From: Acidimicrobiia bacterium | GTDB taxonomy: Bacteria; Actinomycetota; Acidimicrobiia; IMCC26256; PALSA-555 | Direction: 5' to 3' | NCBI GenBank assembly: GCA_017853455.1 | Contig: JAFMJM010000056.1 | Location: forward strand, 1-12,186 | Length of the DNA: 12,186 nucleotides | Shown: positions 1 to 6,778 of the stretch, piece by piece | Layout: each line of letters begins with the position of its first letter | Numbering within the stretch: the first letter of the stretch is position 1 | The notes under the pieces: model-generated | The model's input: only the letters and a program-made list of their open reading frames with translations | Database searches by the model: none | Told to the model about the DNA's origin: nothing | Made by a program: the position numbers and the translations under genes

Positions 1-62
1 CCGTCGCCGACGACGCACCGCTCGAGCAGCGCCTCCTCGACGCCCTCGGTCGCCGGCCCTGA
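1..62 (+). CDS. 3' end of an unidentified plus-strand gene (partial)
   Basis: The frame starting at base 3 is open from the window edge and ends with TGA at 60-62, giving the tail VADDAPLEQRLLDALGRRP. The amphipathic, Leu/Asp/Arg-rich end looks like a normal protein C-terminus from a high-G+C genome, and it stops 21 bp before the convergent acyl-CoA ligase stop codon, a typical convergent arrangement. Too little is present to name a function, and a chance open frame cannot be excluded in DNA this rich in G+C. Confidence 0.4.
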   Translation, partial: VADDAPLEQRLLDALGRRP

Positions 63-80
63 CCCGGCGAGGGGCCGGCG
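51..80. terminator. GC-rich inverted repeat between convergent genes
   Basis: CGCCGGCCC at 51-59 pairs perfectly with GGGCCGGCG at 72-80, a 9-bp stem with a 12-nt loop that contains the stop codon of the upstream gene. It sits exactly between two converging genes, so a bidirectional terminator is the natural reading. There is no T-run on either side, so termination strength is uncertain. Confidence 0.4.
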
Positions 81-83
81 CGC

Positions 84-1646
84 TCAGGCGCCGGAGCCGC
101 GCAGCTCGCGCTTGAGGATCTTGCCCGACGGGTTGCGCGGCAACTCGTCGATGAACGTCACCGCCCGCGGCACCTTGAACTTCGCCAGCTGCGTGCGGCA
201 GTGCTCGATCAGCTCTTCCTCGGTCGCGGTGGCTCCGGGCGCGAGCACGGCGAACGCCACCGGCACCTCGCCCCACCGCTCGTCGGGGCGGCCGACCACC
301 GCCACCTCGGCGAGCGCGCCGTGCTCGTACAGCACGCGCTCGACCTCGCTGCTCGCGATGTTCTCACCACCCGAGACGATCATGTCCTTGAGCCGGTCGA
401 CGATGTACACGAAGCCGTCGTCGTCGACCACGCCGATGTCGCCGGTGTGGAACCACCCGCCGGCGAACGCAGTGGCGGTGGCGTCGGGGTCGCGCCAGTA
501 GCCCTCGAACACCTTCGGTCCGCGCAGCACGATCTCGCCGGGCTCGCCGGTGGGCACCCGGACGCCGGCCTCGTCCCAGCACTCGAGCTCGAGGTACTGG
601 CACGGTCGTCCGACGCTGCCGAGCTTGCTCACCACGTGGTCGCGGTCGAGGAAGGTGTCGCCCGACACCGTCTCGGTGAGTCCGTAGGCGTCGGCGAACC
701 ACGCGGACGGGAACGTGGAGCGGATGCGCTCGATCACCGGGATCGGCATCTTCTCGCCACCGGCGATGATCGCCCGCACGCTCGAGAGGTCGCGGGTCTC
801 GACCCCGGGCACGTCGAGGACCGCGCGCACCATCGCGGGAGCGGCCCAGATCAGCGTGACGCGCGATCGCTCGATCTCGTCGACCACCCGCTCGGCGTCG
901 AACACCTTGTGGATCACGGTGGTCGCCCCCACCGAGATCATCGACGTCGTGACGAGGTCGAGGGCGCCCACGTGGTACAGCGGACCGCAGGCCAGCCCGA
1001 CGTCGGCCGCGGTGAAGCCGAACTCCGCGACGTGCGCGGCGTTCTTCCAGGCGAGGTTGGCGTGCGAGAGCATCACGCCCTTCGGCCGGCCGGTGGTGCC
1101 CGACGTGTACATCAGGCGGTGGAGGTCGTGCTCACCGACCGCGGCACGCGGCGGCGCGGCGGCCGACGCGTCGGCGAAGCGCTCCCAGCCGGGCCCCGCC
1201 GAGTCGGCGACGACCACCTTGCCGAGGGGGGCCGGGAAGCCTTCGGTGGCGGCGTCGGCGAGGTCGACGAGGTCACCGTCGCACACCAGCACCTTGGCCT
1301 CGGAGTGCTCGAGGATGAACCGCAGCTCGGGGGCGGCGAGGCGCCAGTTGACCGGCATCGCCACGGCGCCGAGGTGGTTGGCGGCGAAGATCGTGGCCAG
1401 GAACTCGGTGCGGTTGTAGGAGAGCAGCGCCACCACGTCACCGAACCCGACGCCCCGGGCGGCCAGACCGCCGGCGAGGGCGCCCGACCACTCGACCATC
1501 CCGGCGTACGTCACGACCTCGTCGCCGAACACCGCGAGCGGGTGGTCGGGCGTGCGCTCCGCGTGGTGCTCGAGCACCGCACACCAGTTGACGTCGGACC
1601 GCAGGCCGAGGCGGGCCGCCGAGCGTTCGCGCGGTGCGTGGGTCAC
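84..1646 (-). CDS. Acyl-CoA ligase of the AMP-forming (ANL) superfamily, FadD-like
   Basis: The 520-residue protein is a full-length AMP-forming ligase that should activate a carboxylic acid to its CoA thioester by way of an acyl-adenylate. The P-loop YTSGTTGRPKGVM lies at residues 180-192, the adenine-binding DAYGLTET at 319-326, TGD at 401-403, the hinge DRLKDMIVSGGENI at 417-430, and the C-terminal PRNPSGKILKREL at 503-515 with the expected catalytic Lys509. The start is GTG at 1644-1646, supported by a strong GAGGAGGA Shine-Dalgarno sequence (complement of 1654-1661). It lies 27 bp downstream of the SDR gene at 1674-2429, so it is probably the last gene of a three-gene operon. Medium/long-chain fatty acids, branched acids and aromatic acids are all possible substrates; the sequence does not decide. 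No signal peptide is seen, so the protein is probably cytosolic. Confidence 0.93.
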   Translation of the reverse strand: MTHAPRERSAARLGLRSDVNWCAVLEHHAERTPDHPLAVFGDEVVTYAGMVEWSGALAGGLAARGVGFGDVVALLSYNRTEFLATIFAANHLGAVAMPVNWRLAAPELRFILEHSEAKVLVCDGDLVDLADAATEGFPAPLGKVVVADSAGPGWERFADASAAAPPRAAVGEHDLHRLMYTSGTTGRPKGVMLSHANLAWKNAAHVAEFGFTAADVGLACGPLYHVGALDLVTTSMISVGATTVIHKVFDAERVVDEIERSRVTLIWAAPAMVRAVLDVPGVETRDLSSVRAIIAGGEKMPIPVIERIRSTFPSAWFADAYGLTETVSGDTFLDRDHVVSKLGSVGRPCQYLELECWDEAGVRVPTGEPGEIVLRGPKVFEGYWRDPDATATAFAGGWFHTGDIGVVDDDGFVYIVDRLKDMIVSGGENIASSEVERVLYEHGALAEVAVVGRPDERWGEVPVAFAVLAPGATATEEELIEHCRTQLAKFKVPRAVTFIDELPRNPSGKILKRELRGSGA

Positions 1647-1673
1647 GGGGTGGTCCTCCTCGGTCGGTGGTGA

Positions 1674-2429
1674 CTACGGCGCCGCGTAGCCGCCGTCGAC
1701 CACGATGGCCGAGCCGGTCGTCCAGCGGGCGGCGTCGCTCGCCAGGTAGGAGTACGCGCCCACCAGGTCGGCGGCGGCACCGAGCCCGAGCGGGTGCTTG
1801 TCGGCGATGGCGTCGAGCGCCGAGCCGGGCAGACCGTCGTGGATCCCCGACCGGAACGTGCCCGGGCACACGCAGTTCACCCGGATGCCGTCACGGGCGT
1901 ACTCGACCGCCGCGACCTTCGCGAGCTGGATCACCGCCGCCTTGGTCGCGCAATAGGGCGCGGCGTGCGACCACGCCGTCAGCCCCGACACCGACGCCGT
2001 GAGGATGATCGACCCGGCGTGCTGGGGACGCATGACGCCCACGGCCGCCTTGATGCCGTTGACCGCGCCGAGGACGTTGACCCGGAACGACCGCTCCCAG
2101 TCGTCGGTGGAGAGGTTGTGGATGCGCCCGTTGGGCGAGAGGATCCCGGCATTGGAGATGAGCACGTCGAGGCGCCCGAAGCGCTCGACCGCGCGATCGA
2201 CGACCGCCTGCACCTGGGCCTCGTCGGCGACGTCGACGGTGCACGTCTCGACCGCGCCGCGCTCGGCGGGCAGTCCGGCGACGGTGGCGGCGAGAGCGGC
2301 GTCGCTCAGGTCGGCGAGCACGACGTCGGTGGCGGGTTCACCGGCGAACCGGGCCGCGAGGGCCGCACCGAGCGTGCCGCCCGCGCCGAGGACGACGACG
2401 CTGCGCCGGGTGGACGGGTCGGTGGTCAT
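1674..2429 (-). CDS. Short-chain dehydrogenase/reductase (SDR), NAD-type
   Basis: This 251-residue protein has the usual length of a classical SDR. The nucleotide-binding GAGGTLG is at residues 15-21, an acidic residue ends beta strand 2 (Asp40, which favours NAD over NADP), the structural NAG is at 93-95, the serine region TASVS at 144-148, and the catalytic Tyr159-x3-Lys163 in PYCATK. The C-terminal SAIVVDGG is also typical. The start is ATG at 2427-2429, which overlaps the TGA of the upstream SDR in the sequence ATGA. The bases before it (TACCTCCTCAC) are pyrimidine-rich and hold no ribosome-binding site, so translation probably depends on coupling to the upstream gene. The frame is open a further 142 codons upstream, but that stretch is the shadow of the upstream SDR. 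The substrate is unknown; oxidation of a hydroxyl in a CoA-linked or free intermediate fits the neighbours. Confidence 0.92.
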   Translation of the reverse strand: MTTDPSTRRSVVVLGAGGTLGAALAARFAGEPATDVVLADLSDAALAATVAGLPAERGAVETCTVDVADEAQVQAVVDRAVERFGRLDVLISNAGILSPNGRIHNLSTDDWERSFRVNVLGAVNGIKAAVGVMRPQHAGSIILTASVSGLTAWSHAAPYCATKAAVIQLAKVAAVEYARDGIRVNCVCPGTFRSGIHDGLPGSALDAIADKHPLGLGAAADLVGAYSYLASDAARWTTGSAIVVDGGYAAP

Positions 2430-3223
2430 GTGAGGAGGTACCCCCCGTCGACGGTGATCACGGTGCCCGTGACGAACGACGCCGCCGCCGACGCCAGGAA
2501 CAGGTAGGCGCCCACCAACTCGGTGGCGGCACCCCACCGACCGAACGCGGTGTGGGCGAGCACCGCCTCGCCGAGCGCCGGGCGCTGCTTCCAGGGCTCG
2601 ACGAGCGGCGAGTCGAACCAGCCGGGAGCGACGACGTTGACGGTGATCCGCTGCTCGGCGAGGTCGAGGGCGAGGCCCTTGGCCAGGGCCACCACCCCGG
2701 CCTTGGAGGCGCTGTAGGCGGCGAGGCCGGCCCGGGGCCGTTCGCCGAGCACCGAGCCGGTGAACACGATCCGCCCGCCCTCGTCCATCACGCGGGCGGC
2801 GGCCCGGGCGCCGAGGAAGGCACCGGTGAGGTTGACGTCGAGGATCTCCCGCCACACGGCCGGGTCGGTCCGCCGGGGCCCGCCGACCGCCGGGGAGATG
2901 CCGGCGTTGGCGATCCAGACGTCGAGCCCGCCCCAGGCCTCCACCACCGCGTCGGCGATCGACTCGTTGAAGGCCTCGTCGGTGACCTCGCCGGCCAGCA
3001 CCAGGCTGGGCCCGGGGAGGTCGGCGGCGAGCTTCTCGAGGTCGGTGACGGTGCGGGCCACGAGGGCCACCGAGGCCCCCGCCTGCGAGAACGCGTGGGC
3101 CAGGACCCGGCCGAGGCCGCGCCCCGCGCCGGTCAGCACCACGCGGCGCCCCGCCACGTCGGCGCCCGACGGGAACGACGCCGGGATCTCGATCTGCTGG
3201 GCCTCGTCCGCCCGTGCGGCCAT
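2426..3223 (-). CDS. Short-chain dehydrogenase/reductase (SDR), probably NADP-type
   Basis: This is a classical SDR of 265 residues with a short N-terminal extension of about 25 residues before the Rossmann fold. TGAGRGLG is at 31-38, NAG at 106-108, Asn131 in the DVNLTG segment, Ser157 in FTGS, and the catalytic Tyr170-x3-Lys174 in YSASK. Arg57 after beta strand 2 (LVAR) suggests NADP(H), unlike the Asp in its partner SDR. The start is ATG at 3221-3223 with GAGAGGA about 9 bases upstream. It is the first gene of the minus-strand operon and diverges from the E1 gene across a 41-bp gap. Two SDRs with different cofactor signatures side by side suggest successive or opposing redox steps on one pathway; that is inference. 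Confidence 0.92.
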   Translation of the reverse strand: MAARADEAQQIEIPASFPSGADVAGRRVVLTGAGRGLGRVLAHAFSQAGASVALVARTVTDLEKLAADLPGPSLVLAGEVTDEAFNESIADAVVEAWGGLDVWIANAGISPAVGGPRRTDPAVWREILDVNLTGAFLGARAAARVMDEGGRIVFTGSVLGERPRAGLAAYSASKAGVVALAKGLALDLAEQRITVNVVAPGWFDSPLVEPWKQRPALGEAVLAHTAFGRWGAATELVGAYLFLASAAASFVTGTVITVDGGYLLT

Positions 3224-3237
3224 CGTCCGGTCCTCTC

Positions 3238-3253
3238 TGTACCGATCGTTACA
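3238..3253. promoter_or_regulatory. Operator-like near-palindrome in the divergent promoter region
   Basis: TGTACCGATCGTTACA matches its own reverse complement at 14 of 16 positions. It lies between divergent start codons and overlaps the predicted -10 region, where a repressor would control both directions. A very similar site, TGGACCGACCGGTACA, occurs upstream of the acyl-CoA dehydrogenase at 6744-6759 (13 of 16 identical). The size and symmetry suit a TetR-family dimer, but no regulator gene is visible, so the family is a guess. Confidence 0.55.
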
Positions 3254-3256
3254 ATA
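3250..3256. promoter_or_regulatory. Overlapping divergent -10 elements
   Basis: Read on the plus strand, TACAAT (3250-3255) is a good -10 element ending 9 bases before the E1 ATG. Read on the minus strand, TATTGT (complement of 3251-3256) is a -10 for the SDR operon, with a leader of roughly 20 bases that includes its ribosome-binding site. The two elements nearly coincide, as in a symmetric bidirectional promoter. The E1 transcript would have almost no leader, and no Shine-Dalgarno sequence precedes its ATG. Start sites are predicted, not observed. Confidence 0.4.
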
Positions 3257-3264
3257 CCGCCCGC

Positions 3265-5229
3265 ATGCCGAGCCCCGCCGACCTCCTCGAGCAGTACCGG
3301 CGGATGCTCGTCATCCGCGGCTTCGAGGAGCGCGTCGCCGCCCTCTACCGCGACGGCGAGGTGCCGGGCTTCGTGCACCTGTCGACCGGACAGGAGGCCA
3401 CCGCCGTGGGGGCGTGCTGGCCGTTGCGCACCACCGACGTCATCACCTCCACCCACCGCGGCCACGGACACTGCCTCGCCAAGGGCCTCGACCCGTTGGC
3501 GATGTTCGCCGAGCTCATGGCCCGCGACGCCGGCGCCAACCGCGGCCGGGGCGGCTCGATGCACATCGCCGATCCCACCCTCGGGATCTTCGGCGCCAAC
3601 GGCATCGTCGGCGCGGGCCTGCCCATCGCCGTCGGGGCCGCGACCGCCGCGCAACTCCGGGCCGACGGTGGTGTGGCCGTCGCGTTCTTCGGCGACGGTG
3701 CGGTCGCGCACGGCACGTTCCACGAAGCCGTCAACCTCGCCGCCGTCTGGAACCTCCCGGTCGTGTTCTTCTGCGAGAACAACGGCTACGCCGAGTTCTC
3801 CGCCGCCGCCGACCAGCACGGTGCCGCGCTCGCCCAACGGGCGCTCGGCTACGGCGTCGAGTTCGTCGCCGTCGACGGCAACGACGTCGTCGCGGTCGCC
3901 GAGGCGATGACCGCCGTCGTCGACCGGGTACGCGCCGGTGCCGGACCGGTGATGGTCGAGGCCACCACCTACCGCTGGCACGGGCACTACGAGGGCGACC
4001 CCCAGCGGTACCGCACCGCCGACGAGCTCGCCGACTGGAAGGCCCGCGACCCCCTGACCGTGGCGGCCGACCACTGCCGGGCCGCCGGCGTCACCGACGC
4101 CGACCTCACCGAGATCGCCGCGGCGGTCGACCGCGTGCTCGACGCCGCCGTCGCCTCGGCGCGCGCCCTGCCGGCCCCGCCCGCGTCGTCGCTCTTCGAC
4201 TTCGTCACCCGGCCCCGGCCCGAGCGACCCGAGCCGCCGGCGCCCGCCGCCGACGCTCCGGTGTTCCGCACCATGGACGCCGTGCGCACCGCCCTCGAGG
4301 TCGAGCTCGAGACCGACCCCGAGGTGTTCGTCGCCGGCATCGACGTGGGGGCGGGCGGCAACGTGTTCGGCCTCACCCGCGGCCTGCACGACCGCTTCGG
4401 CGACCGGGTGCGCGACACGCCGATCTCGGAGAGCGCCATCGTCGGCGTCGGTGTCGGGGCGGCGATGGCGGGCATGCGCCCGGTCGTCGAGATCATGTAC
4501 CTCGACTTCCTCGGCGTCTGCCTCGACCAGTTGCTCAACCAGGCCGCCAAGCTCCCGTTCATGACCGGCGGGCACGCCGAGATGGCCCTCACCGTGCGCA
4601 CCCAGTTCGGCGCGGGTCGGTCGTCGGGCAGCCAGCACTCGCAGAGCCTCGAGGCCCTCCTGGCGCACATCCCGGGACTGACCGTCGTGATGCCCTCGAC
4701 CCCGGCCGACACCTACGGCCTGCTGCGCTCGGCCATCCAGGACCCGAACCCGGTGGTGTTCGTCGAGAACCGCCTCCTCTACGGGATGAAGGGCCCCCAG
4801 CCGCCCGTCGACCACCTCGTGCCGCTCGGGCGCTCGGCAGTCGTGCGGCCCGGCACCGACGTGACCGTGGTGTCGGTGTCGCGCATGGTGCACGAGGCCC
4901 TCGCCGCCGCCGAGACCCTGGCCGCCGAGGGAATCTCGGCCGAGGTCATCGACCTACGGACCGTCGCCCCGCTCGACCTCGAGCCGGTGCTCGCATCGGT
5001 GGCGCGGACCAACCGGCTCCTCATCGCCCACGAAGCGGTGGTGCCGTTCGGCATCGGCGCCGAGATCGCGGCGGTCGTCGCCCGCGAGGGCTTCTGGAAC
5101 CTCGACGCCCCGATCGAGCGGGTCGGCGCCGCCGCCACCCCGCCGCCCTACGCGCCCGACCTCGAGCGGGCCTGGCTGCCGGGACGTGACGAGATCGCCG
5201 ACGCGATCCGCCGCCTCACCCGCGTCTGA
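3265..5229 (+). CDS. Fused alpha/beta E1 component of a 2-oxoacid dehydrogenase (ThDP-dependent)
   Basis: The 654-residue protein joins in one chain the alpha and beta subunits that are usually separate in pyruvate, acetoin or branched-chain 2-oxoacid dehydrogenases. Residues 1-315 are the E1-alpha part: THRGHGH at 63-69, the thiamine diphosphate motif from GDG (143-145) to ENN (171-173), and the loop YRWHGHYEGD at 236-245. A Pro-rich linker spans about 316-333. Residues 334-654 are the E1-beta part, with TPISES at 385-390 (Glu389 is the expected cofactor-activating residue) and HSQ at 458-460. E1 decarboxylates a 2-oxoacid and passes the acyl group to a lipoyl E2, but no E2 or E3 gene is present here. 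The ATG at 3265 was chosen because family homology starts at once (PSPADLLEQYRRM); a longer in-frame start at 3214 would run through the promoter. Substrate specificity is not evident. Confidence 0.92.
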   Translation: MPSPADLLEQYRRMLVIRGFEERVAALYRDGEVPGFVHLSTGQEATAVGACWPLRTTDVITSTHRGHGHCLAKGLDPLAMFAELMARDAGANRGRGGSMHIADPTLGIFGANGIVGAGLPIAVGAATAAQLRADGGVAVAFFGDGAVAHGTFHEAVNLAAVWNLPVVFFCENNGYAEFSAAADQHGAALAQRALGYGVEFVAVDGNDVVAVAEAMTAVVDRVRAGAGPVMVEATTYRWHGHYEGDPQRYRTADELADWKARDPLTVAADHCRAAGVTDADLTEIAAAVDRVLDAAVASARALPAPPASSLFDFVTRPRPERPEPPAPAADAPVFRTMDAVRTALEVELETDPEVFVAGIDVGAGGNVFGLTRGLHDRFGDRVRDTPISESAIVGVGVGAAMAGMRPVVEIMYLDFLGVCLDQLLNQAAKLPFMTGGHAEMALTVRTQFGAGRSSGSQHSQSLEALLAHIPGLTVVMPSTPADTYGLLRSAIQDPNPVVFVENRLLYGMKGPQPPVDHLVPLGRSAVVRPGTDVTVVSVSRMVHEALAAAETLAAEGISAEVIDLRTVAPLDLEPVLASVARTNRLLIAHEAVVPFGIGAEIAAVVAREGFWNLDAPIERVGAAATPPPYAPDLERAWLPGRDEIADAIRRLTRV

Positions 5230-5242
5230 CCGACCCCGGTCA
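5227..5242 (+). terminator. Short hairpin at the E1 stop codon
   Basis: TGACCG and CGGTCA form a 6-bp inverted repeat around a 4-nt loop (ACCC), and the left arm begins with the E1 stop codon. A CGCTCGCTTTCC stretch follows, with no real T-run. It could be a weak terminator or a regulatory palindrome ahead of the antitoxin gene. The E1 and antitoxin genes are only 46 bp apart. Confidence 0.25.
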
Positions 5243-5275
5243 CGCTCGCTTTCCTCCCGATGGCAGGATGTCGGA

Positions 5276-5491
5276 ATGAAAGTGAGGATCAGCTTGCCCG
5301 ACGACGACGTCGCCTACCTCGACGCGTACGCCACGACGCACGGGCTCGACTCCCGGTCCGCAGCCGTGCACACTGCCGTCCGGATGCTGCGCGGCAGCGA
5401 GTTGGAAGCGGCGTACGAGGAGGCCTGGGCCGAGTGGGACGCCGGTGACGGCCCGGCTTGGGCTTCGACGATCGGCGACGGCCTTTCCTGA
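5276..5491 (+). CDS. MazE9-like ribbon-helix-helix antitoxin, apparently orphan
   Basis: This is a 71-residue protein beginning MKVRISLPDDDVAYLDAY. Residues 1-40 are a ribbon-helix-helix DNA-binding domain (beta strand VRISLP, then the SRSAAVHTAVRML helix). The C-terminal EAAYEEAWAEW and GDG segments resemble the toxin-wrapping tail of the mycobacterial MazE9 antitoxin as I remember it. The start is ATG at 5276-5278, with AGGA at 5265-5268 as ribosome-binding site. Such antitoxins normally neutralise an mRNA-cleaving MazF toxin encoded immediately downstream and repress their own operon. Here the toxin frame is reduced to a stump, so the protein may act only as a DNA-binding autorepressor or neutralise a MazF encoded elsewhere. 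The family assignment is from memory of the sequence pattern, without a search. Confidence 0.75.
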   Translation: MKVRISLPDDDVAYLDAYATTHGLDSRSAAVHTAVRMLRGSELEAAYEEAWAEWDAGDGPAWASTIGDGLS

Positions 5492-5559
5492 AACCTCGCA
5501 GGGAGATCCGGTGGGTCGACGTCGAGCCGGTTCGCGGCTCCGCGTCCAAAGGCCGCCGG
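5488..5559 (+). pseudogene. Remnant of a MazF (PemK-like) toxin N-terminus
   Basis: Directly overlapping the antitoxin stop codon, the frame from CTG at 5488 reads LKPRREIRWVDVEPVRGS followed by ASKGRR. MazF toxins of the MazF9 type begin with a very similar pattern (RRGEIW-VDLDPARGSEAN-RRPAVV). Similarity stops near codon 24; the frame then runs into unrelated Arg-rich sequence and stops at 5610, inside the end of the convergent acyl-CoA dehydrogenase gene. The usual ATG is replaced by CTG and the conserved Gly after RR is missing. The toxin thus seems inactivated by loss of its start codon and of most of its body. The overlap of its start with the antitoxin stop is where a real mazF would begin. 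Confidence 0.6.
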
Positions 5560-5584
5560 ACTCGACGGACGGACCGAACCGCCG

Positions 5585-6730
5585 TCAGCAGCCGAGGGCG
5601 CGGGCGATGACGACGTGCTGGATCTCGTTGGTGCCCTCGCCGATCTCGAGCACCTTGGCGTCGCAGTAGAACCGCGCCACCGGTGACTCGAGCATGTAGC
5701 CGAGGCCGCCGTGGATCTGCACCGCCTCCGACGCCGCCCACGCCGCGACCCGGCTGGCCTTGAGCTTGGCCATCGCCGCCTCCTTGAGGAACGGCGCGCC
5801 GGCGTCACGCAGGGCGGCCGCCCGGTAGGTGAGCCAGCGGGCCGCCTCGAGTTCGGTGGCGATGTCGGCGAGCTTGAACTGGATCGCCTGGAAGTCGACG
5901 ATCGGCTGGCCGAACTGCCGGCGCTCCTTCGCGTAGTCGATCGCCAGGTCGAGCACCGCCTGGGTCAGGCTGAGCGAGAGCGCCGCGATCGAGATGCGCC
6001 CGACCTCGAGGGTCTTGAGGAACTGGCCGAGCCCCATCGCCGGGTCGCCCACGAGGTGGTCGTCGGCCACCCACACGTCGTCGAAGAACAGCTGGCGCGT
6101 GTCGAGCCCGCGCCAGCCAATGCCGCGCATCTTCGGACCCATCGTGAACCCGGGCGTGTCCTTCTCGACCACGAACGACGCGTACGTGGGCTTCTCGCCC
6201 GGCTCCTCGGTGCGCGCGAGCAGCGTCACCCCGAACGACATGTCGGTGCCGGCGTTGGAGATGAACGTCTTGGCCCCGTTGATCAGCCAACCGCCGTCGG
6301 CGCGCACGGCCCGGGTGGTGATGCCCCGGGTGTCGGAGCCGGCGTCGGGCTCGGTGAGCCCGAACGCGCCGAGCACCTTCCCCTCCGCCAGCGGGCGCAA
6401 CCAGCGCTCCCGCTGGGCGTCGGTGCCGAACAGGTATAGGGGCAGCGAGCCGATCGTCACGTGGGCCTGCCAGGCCGCGGCCACCGACTGATCGGCCAGA
6501 CCGATCTGCTCCATGGCGGCGACGAACCCGACGGTGCTCATGCCGATCCCGCCCCACTCCTCGGGGATCAGCATCCCGAGCAGGCCGAGCTCGCCCATCT
6601 CGCGCAGGAGGTCGGTCGGGCACACCGCCGCCTCCCAGGCCGCCGGCGCCCGCAGGGCGATCTCGCGCTGGGCGAAGTCGCGGCACAGGGCGACCAGGTC
6701 GCGTTCGGTCTCGTTCAGCGTGAGGTCCAC
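5585..6730 (-). CDS. Acyl-CoA dehydrogenase (FAD-dependent)
   Basis: With 381 residues this is a standard-length acyl-CoA dehydrogenase, which introduces the alpha-beta double bond into an acyl-CoA and passes electrons to ETF. The first family signature, GAFGLTEPDAGSDT, is at 121-134, KERRQFGQPI at 268-277, and the second signature from QIHGGLGYM (338-346) to LEIGEGTNEIQ (361-371). Glu365 sits at the position of the catalytic base in medium-chain enzymes. The start is GTG at 6728-6730 (MDLTLNETERDL): the frame stays open upstream, but that part is promoter and tRNA remnant, and 381 residues fits the family. There is no Shine-Dalgarno sequence; a TACGAT -10 six bases upstream implies a leaderless mRNA. 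The first 65 codons are repeated exactly at 10424-10618. Chain-length preference is unknown; partnership with the ligase at 84-1646 is inferred from the shared operator-like site. Confidence 0.94.
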   Translation of the reverse strand: MDLTLNETERDLVALCRDFAQREIALRAPAAWEAAVCPTDLLREMGELGLLGMLIPEEWGGIGMSTVGFVAAMEQIGLADQSVAAAWQAHVTIGSLPLYLFGTDAQRERWLRPLAEGKVLGAFGLTEPDAGSDTRGITTRAVRADGGWLINGAKTFISNAGTDMSFGVTLLARTEEPGEKPTYASFVVEKDTPGFTMGPKMRGIGWRGLDTRQLFFDDVWVADDHLVGDPAMGLGQFLKTLEVGRISIAALSLSLTQAVLDLAIDYAKERRQFGQPIVDFQAIQFKLADIATELEAARWLTYRAAALRDAGAPFLKEAAMAKLKASRVAAWAASEAVQIHGGLGYMLESPVARFYCDAKVLEIGEGTNEIQHVVIARALGC

Positions 6731-6759
6731 GCCCGGATCGTAGTGGACCGACCGGTACA
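6536..6759. repeat. Perfect 224-bp direct repeat, copy 1 (ACAD 5' end and promoter)
   Basis: Bases 6536-6759 appear identical, base for base, to 10424-10647 (constant offset 3888). Identity ends abruptly on both sides: 6535 t against 10423 g, and 6760 c against 10648 g. The unit contains the first 65 ACAD codons, the -10 element and the 16-bp operator-like site. This copy is in its functional setting, within the intact ACAD gene. Confidence 0.97.
6737..6759 (-). promoter_or_regulatory. Predicted leaderless ACAD promoter with operator-like site
   Basis: On the minus strand, TACGAT (complement of 6737-6742) is a TANNNT-type -10 followed by six bases and then the GTG start, the spacing expected when transcription begins at the start codon. 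The operator-like TGGACCGACCGGTACA occupies 6744-6759, just upstream of the -10, and matches 13 of 16 positions of the site at 3238-3253. A protein bound there would block RNA polymerase. Confidence 0.5.
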
Positions 6760-6778
6760 CAAAACGCGAGCGAGTCGG

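Noticed and set aside
2430..2855. N-terminal extension of the downstream SDR to 393 codons
   Set aside because: The added 142 residues are Arg-rich out-of-frame reading of the upstream SDR; the SDR fold starts just after ATG 2429.
201..3910. Long plus-strand open frames opposite the ligase and SDR genes (for example 201-1673 and 2552-3910)
   Set aside because: They are antisense or shifted shadows created by high G+C; their proteins are low-complexity, while the minus-strand frames carry complete family motifs.
3133..4893. 586-codon minus-strand frame across the E1 gene
   Set aside because: It is rich in His, Gly, Val and Asp with no recognisable domain and is antisense to a clear E1.
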